A stretch of 64,000 bases of DNA, from contig NZ_BFAY01000005.1 of NCBI RefSeq assembly GCF_003112675.1, positions 310,001-374,000 on the forward strand, in the 5' to 3' direction. The DNA comes from Leptospira johnsonii (GTDB taxonomy: Bacteria > Spirochaetota > Leptospiria > Leptospirales > Leptospiraceae). The notes beneath the pieces are model-generated. The model had not been told where the DNA came from. It saw only the letters and a program-made list of their open reading frames with translations, and made no database searches. Both the position numbers and the translations under genes were made by a program. This document shows positions 17,523-27,162 of the stretch, in pieces. The number at the start of each line of letters is the position of its first letter. Position 1 is the first letter of the stretch.

Positions 17523-18536
17523 TTAGGGAAGTAAGCCCAAAGTCTCCCGCTCGTTCAACATTAAATTTATATTTTGTAATGCCTGGCTTGCCGCCCCTTT
17601 CATTAAGTTGTCCAGAGCGGAAACGATCGTGATGTTTTTGCCTCTTTGTTTAAGGCTGATATCCAAGAAGTTCGTATTTTGCACTTTTGCAAGATCTATC
17701 TCTTCCGGAGTTTTTCTGACGCGGATAAAAGGTTCCGATTTAGAATTTTCCGTCAGAGTTTCTAAGAAAGGTAGATTTTCGGAATTAGCTTCTAGATAGA
17801 TCGTGGATAGGATCCCTCTGTACACAGGAAGTAAATGAGGTACGAATAAAATTTCAGGCTCAGAAAGTCCGGACCCAGAATAACAATACTCTTGGATCTC
17901 TGGCTCATGTTGGTGGCTCAGAATTTTATAAGCTCTGAAGTTTTCATATACTCCATTGAATGAAAATCCGCTATCTTCTACTCTTCCTCCGGCTCCGCTG
18001 ATCCCAGATTTACAGTCGGCAACAATCCTCGGTTTGATCTCTTTTCTGAGATTGCCCAAGAAATACAATGCAAGGATTACGGAAGTGGAGAAGCAGCCAG
18101 GATTGGAAACAAAGTCCGCACCTTTCAGTTTCTCTCTGAATATTTCCGGGATTCCGAATACCGCCTTGTCTGTTAAAGAGAAGCTAGTATGTTTTAATTT
18201 ATAATTCGTTTCGAATTTTTCTTGGTTATGAAGACGATAGACTCCGGAAAGATCGATTACCTTATGACCTTTATCTAAGAATTTTGGAGTCAACTCTAAG
18301 GAAGCATCGTTTGGTACTGCGAGAACAACGAGTGAACCTTTAGGGACCTCATCTTCGTGTTTTTTAAAAACTAGATCTTTAGGAGAAACCAAGTCTGGAA
18401 AAACTTCGGAAAGAGATTTGCCCGCAAGTTTATCGCTAGTTATATGCACCGCTTTGTATTTTGGATGGCGCGCTAGTAGTCCTAATAATTCTTTTCCTGT
18501 AAATCCGCCTGCTCCGATGATGCTGATCTCTGACAT
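17523..18536 (-). CDS. argC: N-acetyl-gamma-glutamyl-phosphate reductase
   Basis: 337-residue NADPH-dependent reductase, third step of arginine synthesis. It has the Rossmann start [19 protein letters not shown], the catalytic cysteine in [15 protein letters not shown], and the substrate region [13 protein letters not shown]. The C-terminus [20 protein letters not shown] is the standard family ending. Start ATG 18536 has AAAAGGAAG at suitable distance. No other arg gene is in the window, consistent with scattered arginine genes. It is transcribed toward the acyl-CoA synthetase gene (6-base gap) and lies downstream of the recA terminator. Confidence 0.96.
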   Translation of the reverse strand: MSEISIIGAGGFTGKELLGLLARHPKYKAVHITSDKLAGKSLSEVFPDLVSPKDLVFKKHEDEVPKGSLVVLAVPNDASLELTPKFLDKGHKVIDLSGVYRLHNQEKFETNYKLKHTSFSLTDKAVFGIPEIFREKLKGADFVSNPGCFSTSVILALYFLGNLRKEIKPRIVADCKSGISGAGGRVEDSGFSFNGVYENFRAYKILSHQHEPEIQEYCYSGSGLSEPEILFVPHLLPVYRGILSTIYLEANSENLPFLETLTENSKSEPFIRVRKTPEEIDLAKVQNTNFLDISLKQRGKNITIVSALDNLMKGAASQALQNINLMLNERETLGLLP

Positions 18537-18596
18537 GAAACTTCCTTTTGACTAGCGTTTGAAACAATTCTAAAAATCGGGACTAGGCTTGGAATA

Positions 18597-18626
18597 AAAA
18601 AACGCCGGATGAGATTTCATCCGGCG
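18597..18626 (-). terminator. Rho-independent terminator of recA
   Basis: CGCCGGATGA (18603-18612) pairs perfectly with TCATCCGGCG (18617-18626) around a four-base loop. On the minus strand the stem is followed by a run of seven T (complement of 18596-18602). It lies 34 bases beyond the recA stop, so recA is separated from argC. Confidence 0.9.
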
Positions 18627-18659
18627 GTCAATGGTTTCTAAAAAGAAAGCCAGTAGTAA

Positions 18660-19748
18660 TTAGCCTGCTGCTTTTTGGACTTCTTCTGACGGTTGAGCAG
18701 GTGGTAGTTTTCCGTCAGCTGCTAAAGGAGGTAATCCATTCAGATCTCTTACCATATTCTCTATTTGGAAGGCAGTCTCAGGATTCGCTTTTAGATATTC
18801 TTTAGCGGCTTCTTTACCTTGGCCTATCTTTTCCGTATTATAGGAATACCAGGCCCCGGATTTGCTAATAATGTCGTGTTTTACCGCTAAGTCAACGAGA
18901 GAACTTTCTCTGCTGATTCCACTATTAAAGATTATGTCGAATTCCGCCTGACGGAAAGGAGGTGCCATTTTGTTTTTTACAACTTTTACACGTACCCTGT
19001 TTCCTGTGGCTTCTTCCTTTTCCTTTAAGGTCTCGATCTTACGAATGTCTAAACGAATCGTACTATAAAACTTTAAAGCGTTTCCTCCGGTGGTTGTTTC
19101 GGGAGAACCGAACATCACACCGATCTTCATACGGATCTGGTTAATGAAAACCACTACCGTTTTCGATTTAGAAATGGTTCCAGTCAGTTTACGAAGTGCT
19201 TGGGACATAAGTCTTGCTTGCAGACCCATATGTGAATCTCCCATATCACCTTCGATCTCCGCTTTCGGGACCAAAGCGGCAACCGAGTCTAAGACAATGA
19301 TATCGATTGCGTTACTTCGTACTAATGATTCACAGATTTCTAATGCTTCCTCTCCGTTGTCTGGTTGGGAAACAAGTAGTTCTTCTAAGTTGACTCCCAG
19401 CTTTTTTGCATAAGCAGGATCTAAGGCATGCTCTGCATCGATAAATGCAGCGACTCCGCCCTTTTTTTGACATTCAGCAATTGCAGAAAGGGTTAGAGTA
19501 GTTTTACCAGAAGATTCTGGACCATAGATCTCTACGATCCGTCCTAATGGATAGCCGCCGACACCGAGGGCGATATCCAGATCTAAGGACCCTGTAGGGA
19601 TCACAGGGGCGATTACGCTTGCAGATGCAGATCCTAAACGCATAATGGATCCCTTACCGAATTGTTTTTCGATTTGGGTCATTGCCTGATCAATCGCCTG
19701 GCGTTTGGAATCGTCCAAACCTGCTGCTTCTTCTTTTTGCTTTTTCAT
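18660..19748 (-). CDS. recA: Recombinase RecA
   Basis: Strand-exchange ATPase and LexA coprotease. From ATG 19748 it has 362 residues. Walker A is GPESSGKT at about 76-83; Walker B appears as [12 protein letters not shown]; the L1/L2 DNA loops are at [15 protein letters not shown] and [19 protein letters not shown] 19748 has AGAAGGAG about 11 bases upstream and gives the usual short lysine-rich start. An in-frame TTG at 19775, also preceded by a purine-rich stretch, would add nine residues. The C-terminal tail is less acidic than in E. coli ([10 protein letters not shown] end). It is monocistronic between a terminator and a 275-base upstream region that carries a near-match SOS palindrome. 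Confidence 0.98.
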   Translation of the reverse strand: MKKQKEEAAGLDDSKRQAIDQAMTQIEKQFGKGSIMRLGSASASVIAPVIPTGSLDLDIALGVGGYPLGRIVEIYGPESSGKTTLTLSAIAECQKKGGVAAFIDAEHALDPAYAKKLGVNLEELLVSQPDNGEEALEICESLVRSNAIDIIVLDSVAALVPKAEIEGDMGDSHMGLQARLMSQALRKLTGTISKSKTVVVFINQIRMKIGVMFGSPETTTGGNALKFYSTIRLDIRKIETLKEKEEATGNRVRVKVVKNKMAPPFRQAEFDIIFNSGISRESSLVDLAVKHDIISKSGAWYSYNTEKIGQGKEAAKEYLKANPETAFQIENMVRDLNGLPPLAADGKLPPAQPSEEVQKAAG

Positions 19749-19974
19749 GGATTCTTTAGCTCCTTCTCTTGCCAAGACCCGGTTCCCCCTCAGATAAAAC
19801 TGCGTGTACTTTTTTAATGGGAATCCAATCTTTTATAATACGAAGGATACTGTTAGTCCCGGACAAATTCCAGGTCGGATCTAAAAAACCTTCGGATTCC
19901 CTGGGAAAAGTTTCTGTTGAAATCTCTCTTATGTCACCCAAAAAATTAGAAGAGGAATGAAAAAAGTGCAAATA

Positions 19975-19987
19975 TTTGTATAGTAAA
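19975..19987. promoter_or_regulatory. Near-match LexA box upstream of recA
   Basis: TTTG-TATAG-TAAA matches TTTG-N5-CAAA, the palindrome I recall for the Leptospira interrogans LexA protein at recA, with one mismatch. It overlaps a ten-base palindrome CAAATATTTG (19969-19978). It is 227 bases upstream of the chosen recA start and is the best SOS-like site in the intergenic region. The evidence is one degenerate motif only. Confidence 0.35.
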
Positions 19988-20023
19988 TATGCTTGAAGTA
20001 GAATCGGTCCGGAAAATTAGGGC

Positions 20024-20869
20024 TTATTCGGACAAAAATCCTTTCTCTGCCTTTTCCTTATCCGTTAAAAACGAAACCTCTGCCTTATGACTACGTCTAG
20101 TCTGTTCCAAAAGGAATCTCCAGAACCTTCCCGCATATAATATAAATATAATAAAAGAAGAGGATACTAAAAGTATTTTAGAGAGAAGTAATATATAAAA
20201 GGGTAACAGATTGTGATTCGGGAAATAGAACAGTTCGATTTTATCTTCAGAGAAGTTTTTCACATTCCCGCCATGCTTTTTATCTTCTTCGAAGAATGTG
20301 CGAACCTCTCCGATATCAAGGTCTTTGATCGGAAACTCAGGGATTGTTTTGTACATTAAAAGAGCTCCTGATCCAGAGAAGAGCAGAAAGCTTCCTTGTA
20401 GTTTTAATTCTCCCCATTTAGGCAAAGGTCGATAGGGAAGGCTGCGGAAAATGTATCTAATTGAGATTGGGCCGGTCTCGAATTCGTGATAAGAATCGGG
20501 GAAATTGCCCTTATCGTAAAATAGGGTTTCCCATTCTTTTCCGGAGAATTTAATCTGTATTCCTTCGAACCTTTCCAAGCTTTGCAGGTCTTTTCTTAGT
20601 TTCTCTAGTCCTTGCTTTTGATTTTGCTTTTTATCCGGTTTTAGATCGTTTTTTAGGAATAATTCCAAACTTTGTTCGGAATCTTTTTTTAACTCTGTAA
20701 TATATTCAGCACTTAAGTTACGGACTATCCTTTCTTCGGCTAAAATAGGATGTCCGGACCATTCTAAAAATGAATTCCAAAACTCATCCGGGGATTTTTC
20801 GGAAGCAGTAAGGCTTAAGGGATAGGAGAGAAAGAAAAGCAAAAAGAAGAATCGGAAAACCTTTGACAT
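20024..20869 (-). CDS. Exported protein with one C-terminal membrane helix, unknown
   Basis: 281 residues with an N-terminal signal sequence (FRFFFLLFFLSYPLSLTASEK) and a second hydrophobic segment near residues 225-250 (FYILLLSKILLVSSSFIIFI), after which the tail is basic (GRFWRFLLEQTRRSHKAE). The predicted topology is a periplasmic domain of about 200 residues with a short cytoplasmic tail. The periplasmic part has charged helices followed by strand-like segments (WGELKLQGSFLLFSGSGALL). I recognise no family. It sits alone between the recA upstream region and a divergent gene 69 bases away, with no obvious ribosome site. Confidence 0.6.
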   Translation of the reverse strand: MSKVFRFFFLLFFLSYPLSLTASEKSPDEFWNSFLEWSGHPILAEERIVRNLSAEYITELKKDSEQSLELFLKNDLKPDKKQNQKQGLEKLRKDLQSLERFEGIQIKFSGKEWETLFYDKGNFPDSYHEFETGPISIRYIFRSLPYRPLPKWGELKLQGSFLLFSGSGALLMYKTIPEFPIKDLDIGEVRTFFEEDKKHGGNVKNFSEDKIELFYFPNHNLLPFYILLLSKILLVSSSFIIFILYAGRFWRFLLEQTRRSHKAEVSFLTDKEKAEKGFLSE

Positions 20870-20938
20870 AGGCGGCTTTTATTATCCTGTATTACTCAAA
20901 CCATAATCGAAAACCCTAAACTGAAAAGCTTTAAAAAT

Positions 20939-21412
20939 ATGAGCCTCCAAGAACTACATAAAATACAAACCACCAAATCTTCCTGGCAGGATTTTGTGGA
21001 ATATAGCATCCATACTCCCTTTTATACCGAAACAAAGGCCAAAACCCAATCCTTGGTAGAGGCGATACAACTTACATTATTCCATGATTATCTCTCTACT
21101 TTTTCATCTGAAGAGAAGTCGGAATTCCTTTCTTCACCTAATGCATTCCAGGCATCTGCGGAAAAATTCGTGAATATTCTAGAAGGAGTGCGTTATTCCC
21201 AAGACGGGTATAATAAAAAAGAAAGGTCCCTATTTTTGGGGATGTTAAAGTCCTTACTGAAAGAATACAAGGTGGATGAGAACGGAGAAAGAAAGGATCT
21301 GGAAAGATATCATTTCTATAGATGTATTATCCGTTTTTGTTCGGATAAGGATTATATCTTTAGGGTGTACGAAAAATACAAATCCTATCTTTCTCAGGGC
21401 AGCGGGGTGTAA
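20939..21412 (+). CDS. Hypothetical protein, helical, unknown
   Basis: 157 residues, soluble and mostly helical, with no signal peptide or membrane segment. Cys and His are few (YHFYRCIIRFCSDKDY near the end). No motif is recognised. The stop overlaps the start of the HIT gene (TAATG at 21410-21414), so translation is coupled and the two proteins probably work in the same context. The start is ATG 20939; a ribosome site is not evident in the AAAAGCTTTAAAAAT upstream. Confidence 0.65.
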   Translation: MSLQELHKIQTTKSSWQDFVEYSIHTPFYTETKAKTQSLVEAIQLTLFHDYLSTFSSEEKSEFLSSPNAFQASAEKFVNILEGVRYSQDGYNKKERSLFLGMLKSLLKEYKVDENGERKDLERYHFYRCIIRFCSDKDYIFRVYEKYKSYLSQGSGV

Positions 21413-21831
21413 TGGCCCAAAAGACATTAGTCGTTTCTTCAGATTGTCCCATTTGTTCCGTACTACGTGGTGCAAAGATCCCAGGTTTAATTCATCAAAA
21501 TTCTTCTTTTATCGTCCGCCACGCTCCCGAAGATAAAAAAATCCCAGGTTATCTATATATAGAACCGATTTCCCATAGAGAAAAATACTCAGACTGGGAC
21601 CCTAAAGAATTCAAGGATCTAGGAGAGACACTTTCTTTCGCAACGGATTGGATCCAAAAGAAGTATTCTCCTCCTAAAATTTATACCGTATTGATCGCCG
21701 AAAAAGTGGCCCATATGCATTTTCATCTAGTTCCTAGATACGAAGAAGTCAAAGGACCAGAGTACATTCGATTAGCATTGGAAGGTTTGGCCTCGGCTCC
21801 GGTCGGGATACCTTTCCCTAAATTCGAATGA
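21412..21831 (+). CDS. HIT-family nucleotide hydrolase/transferase
   Basis: 139-residue histidine-triad protein. The signature HMHFHLVPR fits H-phi-H-phi-H-phi-phi, where the middle histidine forms the nucleotidyl intermediate. The N-terminal CPIC pair resembles the zinc-site cysteines in several HIT proteins. Likely activity is hydrolysis of nucleoside phosphoramidates or dinucleoside polyphosphates; the substrate is unknown. It is coupled by TAATG to the preceding helical protein, and 51 bases separate it from tldD. Confidence 0.82.
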   Translation: MAQKTLVVSSDCPICSVLRGAKIPGLIHQNSSFIVRHAPEDKKIPGYLYIEPISHREKYSDWDPKEFKDLGETLSFATDWIQKKYSPPKIYTVLIAEKVAHMHFHLVPRYEEVKGPEYIRLALEGLASAPVGIPFPKFE

Positions 21832-21882
21832 TCCTTTTTCCTTCCGTTATTATCAAAAAATTTCTGTCTAAAGTAAAAGGTT

Positions 21883-23265
21883 ATGAATCAATCCAATATA
21901 GAAACCCTGATCGACGCGGGTAAAAAAAGAAAAGCGGACTTTGTTGAAATTTATGAAGAAGAATCCAGAAATTCCTCCATCGCACTCAGAGACCAAAAAA
22001 TAGAACAATCACTTGCCGCAACCGATTACGGAATCGGGATACGATTGGTATACGGGACCGATGTATTGTATGCGTATACAAGCAACGACGACCAAGAACA
22101 TTTACTTTCTTTAATCCACTTATTAGCAGATTCTAGAGGAGAAGTGGCAAATAACTCCGGTGCATTCACACTTCCGGGCGATGTTTCCAAATATTCTTTT
22201 TCTAAGAATATACATGATCCTAGAAAAGTTCCTCCATTTAGAAGGTTGGAACTCCTACAAACTGCGGATTCTATAGCAAGAAAAGTTTCTTCTAAGATCA
22301 TACAAGTTGGAGTAAGCGCTTCCGATATAGTTACAAATGTTCTGATCGCAAACTCGGAAGGACTTTGGGTAGAAGATCTGAGAGTCAGAAGCAGATTTTT
22401 CCTTTCTGTCACAGCTGAAAACAAAGGAGAAAGATTCGTAGCAAGCGAATCTCCGGGTGCTCTAAAAGGATTCGAATTTTTTGAAAAATTAGCTGTAGAA
22501 GATATAGCAAGAAAAGCGGGAGAACGAGCGCTCTTCATGTTGGACGCAGGCTATATAGAAGGTAAAAAAATGCCTGTGGTCATGGGCAACGGTTTCGGTG
22601 GAGTAATTTTCCATGAAGCCTGTGGTCATCCTTTAGAGACGGAAGCGATCCGTAAAAAATCTTCTCCTTTTGTAGGAAAACTAGGAGAGTCTATAGCTCA
22701 GTCCTGCCTGACAGCTTATGACGACGGAACGATAGAAGAGCAATATGGCTCTTTGAAAGTTGACGATGAGGGAATGCCTACACAAAAAACACTTCTGATT
22801 GAAAATGGAATTTTAAAAGCCTATCTTGCTGATAGGATCGGATCTATGGAAACTGGATCCCCCAGAACAGGAAGCGGTAGAAGAGAATCTTACCAATACG
22901 CACCGGTTTCTAGAATGAGAAACACTTATATCGAAGCAGGAAAGGACTCATTAGATGAGATGTTTGCCTCGGTGGATTTCGGTCTTTATGCAAAAAGAAT
23001 GGGCGGCGGTTCCGTAAACCCCGCGACCGGAGAATTTAATTTTGCGGTGGAAGAAGGTTACGTTATCCGAAATGGAAAGATCTCCGAACCTGTCAGAGGA
23101 GCAACCTTGATCGGAAAAGGTCATGAAATTCTTCCTAAAATTTCCATGGTAGGAAACGACTTGGAATTGGCTGCAGGGACCTGTGGCGCTTCTTCCGGCT
23201 CTATCCCTGTTACTGTAGGACAACCTTCTCTGAAAGTGGATGAGATCCTAGTGGGGGGAAGATAA
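21883..23265 (+). CDS. tldD: Metalloprotease TldD
   Basis: 460-residue TldD subunit. The zinc motif HEACGH begins at about residue 244 and is followed by EAIRKKSSPFVGKLGE; TldD carries the metal site while its TldE partner does not. TldD/TldE heterodimers are proteases that degrade or mature unfolded peptides, including microcin precursors in E. coli. The C-terminus with TLIGKGHEILPKISMVGNDLE and GTCGASSGSIPVTVGQPSLK is conserved family sequence. It shares TAATG with tldE downstream. AAAAGG precedes the start at 21883. Confidence 0.94.
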   Translation: MNQSNIETLIDAGKKRKADFVEIYEEESRNSSIALRDQKIEQSLAATDYGIGIRLVYGTDVLYAYTSNDDQEHLLSLIHLLADSRGEVANNSGAFTLPGDVSKYSFSKNIHDPRKVPPFRRLELLQTADSIARKVSSKIIQVGVSASDIVTNVLIANSEGLWVEDLRVRSRFFLSVTAENKGERFVASESPGALKGFEFFEKLAVEDIARKAGERALFMLDAGYIEGKKMPVVMGNGFGGVIFHEACGHPLETEAIRKKSSPFVGKLGESIAQSCLTAYDDGTIEEQYGSLKVDDEGMPTQKTLLIENGILKAYLADRIGSMETGSPRTGSGRRESYQYAPVSRMRNTYIEAGKDSLDEMFASVDFGLYAKRMGGGSVNPATGEFNFAVEEGYVIRNGKISEPVRGATLIGKGHEILPKISMVGNDLELAAGTCGASSGSIPVTVGQPSLKVDEILVGGR

Positions 23266-24602
23266 TGAATTTGGAACAAGCCGCCGGATTCGTATTGGAA
23301 GAAGGAAAACGTTACGGAATCGATTCCTTCGATCTGATCGCCACCGATTCAGAAGATATCGGAATTGAAGTATTTAAAGGAAGGATCGTTTCCACGGAAA
23401 CTTCCCGCTCCAGAGGAGTGGGCATCCGAGTTCTGAACAATTCTCGTCCTGGATATTCTTACAGTGAACGTTTTAGCAAAGAAGCTCTTTCTCAAATGGT
23501 TAGAGATGCAATGGACCAGACTGAGATCACGGATCCTTTGGACATGGAATTACCGGGACCAAAAGTTTTGGCAGAAGTGGATCTAAAACATTATAATCCT
23601 GAATTAGAAAAATTGGATTTTGCTTGGATGAGAGAACTGGGACAAGCACTAGACCATGCTTCTTGGGAATCGGACAAAAGAGTAGAGAATGTTCCACATG
23701 TAGGTGTAGGAAGAAGTTCCACCCAAAGTTTGATAGCAAACTCAAAAGGTGTATACGTTAAAAAAGAATCGAATGTTGCCTATCTCGGAACAGGTCTTGT
23801 GGTAGCGGAAGGCGATATCAAGAAGATGGGGAGTTATTATCGTTCAGGAAGAGATATTTCCCAATTCGATCCATCCTATATTGCAAAAGAAGCGGCGTAT
23901 AGAGGAACTGAACTTTTAGGGGCTAAGCCTCTCCCAAGCGGTGTGTATACCATCGTTTTAGGAAATCGTATCAGTCCCCAGATATTCGGAATGTTTTCTT
24001 CTCCTTATTTCGCGGATGCAGTCCAAAAAGGTTCTTCTCGTTTGGTCGGAAAACTAGGGAATGAAGTCGCATCTCCTGTATTAAGTATTTATTGTGAAGC
24101 TCATACTCCTGATTATCCAGGTTCACGTTTAGTAGATGCGGAAGGAATTCCTACATCGGCTCGCACCAAGGTCTTGGAGAACGGAGTCCTCAAATCTTAC
24201 TTGTATAATTTAGAATCCGCCAAAAAGGACAATGTTGCTCCTACTGGCCACGGAGTTCGCTCTTATTCAGGAAGAGCCGGAACTTCTTTTTCCAATATGA
24301 TCGTTCCTTTGGGGAATAAGACCAGAGAGGAACTTTTAGCTTCTGATACTCATTGTATTTTGGTGACCAAGTTGGAGGGGGGAGCAGGCTGCAGTGCGGT
24401 TTCCGGGGAAATTTCTATTGGGATCCAAGGTATCTATTATAAAAATGGAAAACCGGAACATGCAGTAGATCGGATCACAATGAATACGAACTATTTCGAT
24501 CTGCTTCATAAGATCCAAGGGATTTCCAACGAATATTCTGACAGTTATTCTTCTATCAAGGTCCCTGATGTTTTGATCTCGGAAATTCACGTAGCAGGTT
24601 GA
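23265..24602 (+). CDS. tldE: TldE/PmbA partner subunit
   Basis: 445 residues, homologous to TldD but without a HExxxH motif, as expected of the non-catalytic PmbA/TldE subunit. Recognisable are IEVFKGRIVSTETSRSRGVG at the N-terminus, GANAPTGHG-like NVAPTGHGVRSYSGRAGTSF, and LEGGAGCSAVSGEISIG near the end. It is translationally coupled to tldD. The stop lies two bases before the ATG of the MoxR ATPase gene, so all four genes 21883-26604 appear to form one operon. Confidence 0.9.
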   Translation: MNLEQAAGFVLEEGKRYGIDSFDLIATDSEDIGIEVFKGRIVSTETSRSRGVGIRVLNNSRPGYSYSERFSKEALSQMVRDAMDQTEITDPLDMELPGPKVLAEVDLKHYNPELEKLDFAWMRELGQALDHASWESDKRVENVPHVGVGRSSTQSLIANSKGVYVKKESNVAYLGTGLVVAEGDIKKMGSYYRSGRDISQFDPSYIAKEAAYRGTELLGAKPLPSGVYTIVLGNRISPQIFGMFSSPYFADAVQKGSSRLVGKLGNEVASPVLSIYCEAHTPDYPGSRLVDAEGIPTSARTKVLENGVLKSYLYNLESAKKDNVAPTGHGVRSYSGRAGTSFSNMIVPLGNKTREELLASDTHCILVTKLEGGAGCSAVSGEISIGIQGIYYKNGKPEHAVDRITMNTNYFDLLHKIQGISNEYSDSYSSIKVPDVLISEIHVAG

Positions 24603-24604
24603 TC

Positions 24605-25408
24605 ATGTCGGAAGAAAGAAATAAGCCCGAAACATACTTACTTTCTAAAGAGTTGGAAGAAGCGGTCCAAGTAGCAGAGATCACAGCAAGACCCTTATTA
24701 TTAAAGGGAGAGCCAGGAACAGGAAAATCACTTTTAGCGGATTATCTTTCCTTCAAGACTAAGAAAAAATTATATTCTTGGCATGTAAAATCCACCTCTC
24801 TTGCAAAGGAAGGTTTATATTTTTATGATGCGGTTTCCAGACTGAACGATTCCAGATTTACGGAAGATAAGGAGAAGGTACGCAATATCGAGAATTATAT
24901 CCGATTGGGCGCCCTCGGTGAGGCATTCTCCGCAGAGGAACATTCTGTAGTCTTGATAGACGAGATAGATAAGGCAGATATAGAATTTCCGAACGACTTA
25001 CTTTTAGAATTGGACAGAATGGAATTTGTCATCCAGGAAACCGGTCGTAAGATCAAGGCGATTCATAGGCCTTTGACTCTGATCACTTCCAATAATGAAA
25101 AAGAACTTCCTGCGGCATTTTTAAGAAGATGTATTTTTCATTATATAGATTTTCCAGAACCTTCCTTTATGGCCGATATTGTTTCTTCCCATTTTCCTAA
25201 GATTGAATCTTCCCTTTTGAAAAGGGCACTCGAGTCTTTCTATGTTATCCGCACCATGGATGATATGAAAAAAAAGCCGGGCACAAGCGAACTACTGGAT
25301 TGGATCCAAATTCTAATTCATATGGGAGCAAAACTTCCGGAAGACGGAAGGATCCCTTATATAGGTGCTCTTGTGAAGAATGAAGAGGATCTGAAATTGT
25401 TCAGATAA
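24605..25408 (+). CDS. MoxR-type AAA+ ATPase
   Basis: 267 residues from ATG 24605; the TTG at 24599 overlaps the previous stop. Walker A is GEPGTGKS, Walker B is VVLIDEID, and sensor-1 follows as LTLITSNNEKELPAAFLRR with the arginine-finger-like LRR. MoxR ATPases act as chaperones that load metal or help assemble enzymes, usually together with a von Willebrand factor A protein, and the next gene is exactly that. Its start lies 3 bases after tldE. A link between this chaperone pair and the TldD/E protease is inferred from gene order only. Confidence 0.9.
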   Translation: MSEERNKPETYLLSKELEEAVQVAEITARPLLLKGEPGTGKSLLADYLSFKTKKKLYSWHVKSTSLAKEGLYFYDAVSRLNDSRFTEDKEKVRNIENYIRLGALGEAFSAEEHSVVLIDEIDKADIEFPNDLLLELDRMEFVIQETGRKIKAIHRPLTLITSNNEKELPAAFLRRCIFHYIDFPEPSFMADIVSSHFPKIESSLLKRALESFYVIRTMDDMKKKPGTSELLDWIQILIHMGAKLPEDGRIPYIGALVKNEEDLKLFR

Positions 25409-25413
25409 AGGTT

Positions 25414-26604
25414 TTGTTTTTTCCGTTTTTCTACAGGCTGAAATCATCCGGAGTCCCGATCTCGACTGTGGAACTCCTGGATTTTCTAAAGGCGACTGAG
25501 GTTCTTACTAGAAACAAAACATTTCTTTCCGTTCACGAATTCTATAGAGTTTCCAGACTTTGTTTAGTAAAAGACGTTAAATATTACGATGCATTCGATC
25601 TTGTATTCACCGAACTTTTCGGAGAAAGAGGAGTTCTGAAAGAATCCTTTCGTAAAGAAATTATGGATTGGCTTTCTAATATATTCGAAAATCCGAATAA
25701 ACTCCCTCCGGGTATGATCCCTCCAGAAGAACTCTGGAAAGAGTTTTTGGACCGACTCCAGAACCAAAAAGGGGAACATCATGGTGGGAACAAATGGATC
25801 GGCACAGGGGGAAGTTCTCCTTTCGGTCATTCCGGAGTAAATCCCGGCGGAGTTCGGATCGGAGGAGAAGGCGGTGGAAAGTCAGCGATTTTCCAGGCAA
25901 TGGAAAGGAAATATAAGGACTATAGAACTGACGAACAGTTGGATGTTCGACAGATCAAAATTGCGCTCAAAAAACTCAGGAATTTAAGAAAGGAAGGGAT
26001 CCCTGAATTTCATCTTCCTAAAACAGTGGATGCTACCTGTAGAAATGCGGGAGATCCGGAACTTGTATTTGATCGTACGAGAAAGAACGGGATTAAAATA
26101 TTACTTTTAATGGATACAGGAGGGAGTATGACTCCTCATGCCGAAAGAGTAAGTAAACTTTTTTCGGCTGCCCATCAAATGAATCATTTCAAGGAATTCG
26201 GACATTATTATTTTCACAATTCAGTTTACGATTCAGTTTACCCTAAGGGAGACCTCAGATATCCTATCCCTCTAAAAAATCTTTTTAAAAAACATAAGGA
26301 TGATACCAAACTGATCATAGTGGGAGACGCTTACATGGCTCCTTATGAACTTTTGGATCCTTCCTACGGATTTTATCATTCCAGGTTTAGGGAGGAATCC
26401 AAACTGCCAGAACATCCTGAATCCGGTTTGGACAGCTTCAGAAGGATCAAGTCCCATTTTAGTAATACGATTTGGATGAATCCTGAACCTAAAAGATACT
26501 GGGATGCGCCTACTATCTACGAACTTAAAAAAGTATTTCCAATGTTTTTTCTGAGTGTAGACGGATTAGAAGACGGGATCCGAGAACTTTTAGGAAAAAG
26601 ATAA
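25414..26604 (+). CDS. VWA domain protein, partner of MoxR (CoxE-like)
   Basis: 396 residues from TTG 25414; no earlier in-frame start exists after the MoxR stop. N-terminal helical region, Gly-rich linker near residue 135-155 (GGNKWIGTGGSSPFGHSG), then a VWA domain with a MIDAS-type motif LLLMDTGGSM (DxxGS rather than the usual DxSxS). Other MIDAS elements are plausible at DAYMAPYEL. Family members bind metal and act with MoxR. The gene ends the operon; its stop codon abuts the stop of the convergent yceI-like gene. The substrate of the pair is unknown. Confidence 0.83.
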   Translation: MFFPFFYRLKSSGVPISTVELLDFLKATEVLTRNKTFLSVHEFYRVSRLCLVKDVKYYDAFDLVFTELFGERGVLKESFRKEIMDWLSNIFENPNKLPPGMIPPEELWKEFLDRLQNQKGEHHGGNKWIGTGGSSPFGHSGVNPGGVRIGGEGGGKSAIFQAMERKYKDYRTDEQLDVRQIKIALKKLRNLRKEGIPEFHLPKTVDATCRNAGDPELVFDRTRKNGIKILLLMDTGGSMTPHAERVSKLFSAAHQMNHFKEFGHYYFHNSVYDSVYPKGDLRYPIPLKNLFKKHKDDTKLIIVGDAYMAPYELLDPSYGFYHSRFREESKLPEHPESGLDSFRRIKSHFSNTIWMNPEPKRYWDAPTIYELKKVFPMFFLSVDGLEDGIRELLGKR

Positions 26605-27150
26605 TTAAGGTTTTAGAAGAAATCTATATTCTATACTAACCTCGTCCTTTGCCGTTGCAAATAATAGACTAGGTCTTTCCACATCAAAATCGCTCATCAA
26701 AACTTGGAATTTCCCTGAGAGAATTGTTTCTTGTCCTTCTCTCTGGATACTTGCAATTGACTTGATCGATTTGGTTTTTCCTTTGACTGTCAAGTTTCCA
26801 GTGATCGTCCATTCGTTATCTTTTGCAGTAATGGAAGTGCTCGTAAAGCTGATACTGGTGATCGTAGGATATCCTAAAGATTCTATAATATGTTCGTCCC
26901 TATTCTCGTCCCCGGATTTAATCTCTGAAAGTGGAATCTCTATTTTTATAAGTTTAGGGATTTGTAAGCTGTTGCCGCTGACAGTCAAACTTGTAGGACT
27001 TACCGTGGTTCCGGAACATTTTCCATAAACGGTTTTGAAAGGATGGATTGCTATAAAATTGATCTGAGATTCTTGTAGCTTCAATTCTTCCGAAAAAGTG
27101 GAAGAGATACTTAATAAAAACAAGATCAAAAAACGTAAAATAAAAGACAC
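26605..27150 (-). CDS. YceI-family exported protein
   Basis: 181 residues from a GTG start at 27150, supported by AAGGAG eight bases upstream. The signal peptide ends around STFSEE. The mature protein is a small lipocalin-like YceI domain: INFIAIHPFKTVYGKCSG early, LTVKGKTKSIKSIASI in the middle, and a strand-rich body. YceI proteins bind polyisoprenoids or similar lipids in the periplasm. It is 12 bases downstream of a four-helix membrane protein gene; in other bacteria YceI genes neighbour cytochrome b561 genes, which supports a redox/lipid role here. Its stop touches that of the VWA gene. Confidence 0.88.
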   Translation of the reverse strand: MSFILRFLILFLLSISSTFSEELKLQESQINFIAIHPFKTVYGKCSGTTVSPTSLTVSGNSLQIPKLIKIEIPLSEIKSGDENRDEHIIESLGYPTITSISFTSTSITAKDNEWTITGNLTVKGKTKSIKSIASIQREGQETILSGKFQVLMSDFDVERPSLLFATAKDEVSIEYRFLLKP

Positions 27151-27162
27151 GTTAACTACTCC

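Noticed and set aside
19769..19960. 63-codon plus-strand frame upstream of recA
   Set aside because: No start-site support or family similarity; lies in the recA promoter region and is likely chance.
22026..22538. 170-codon minus-strand open frame
   Set aside because: Lies wholly inside tldD, which has clear family motifs; an antisense shadow.
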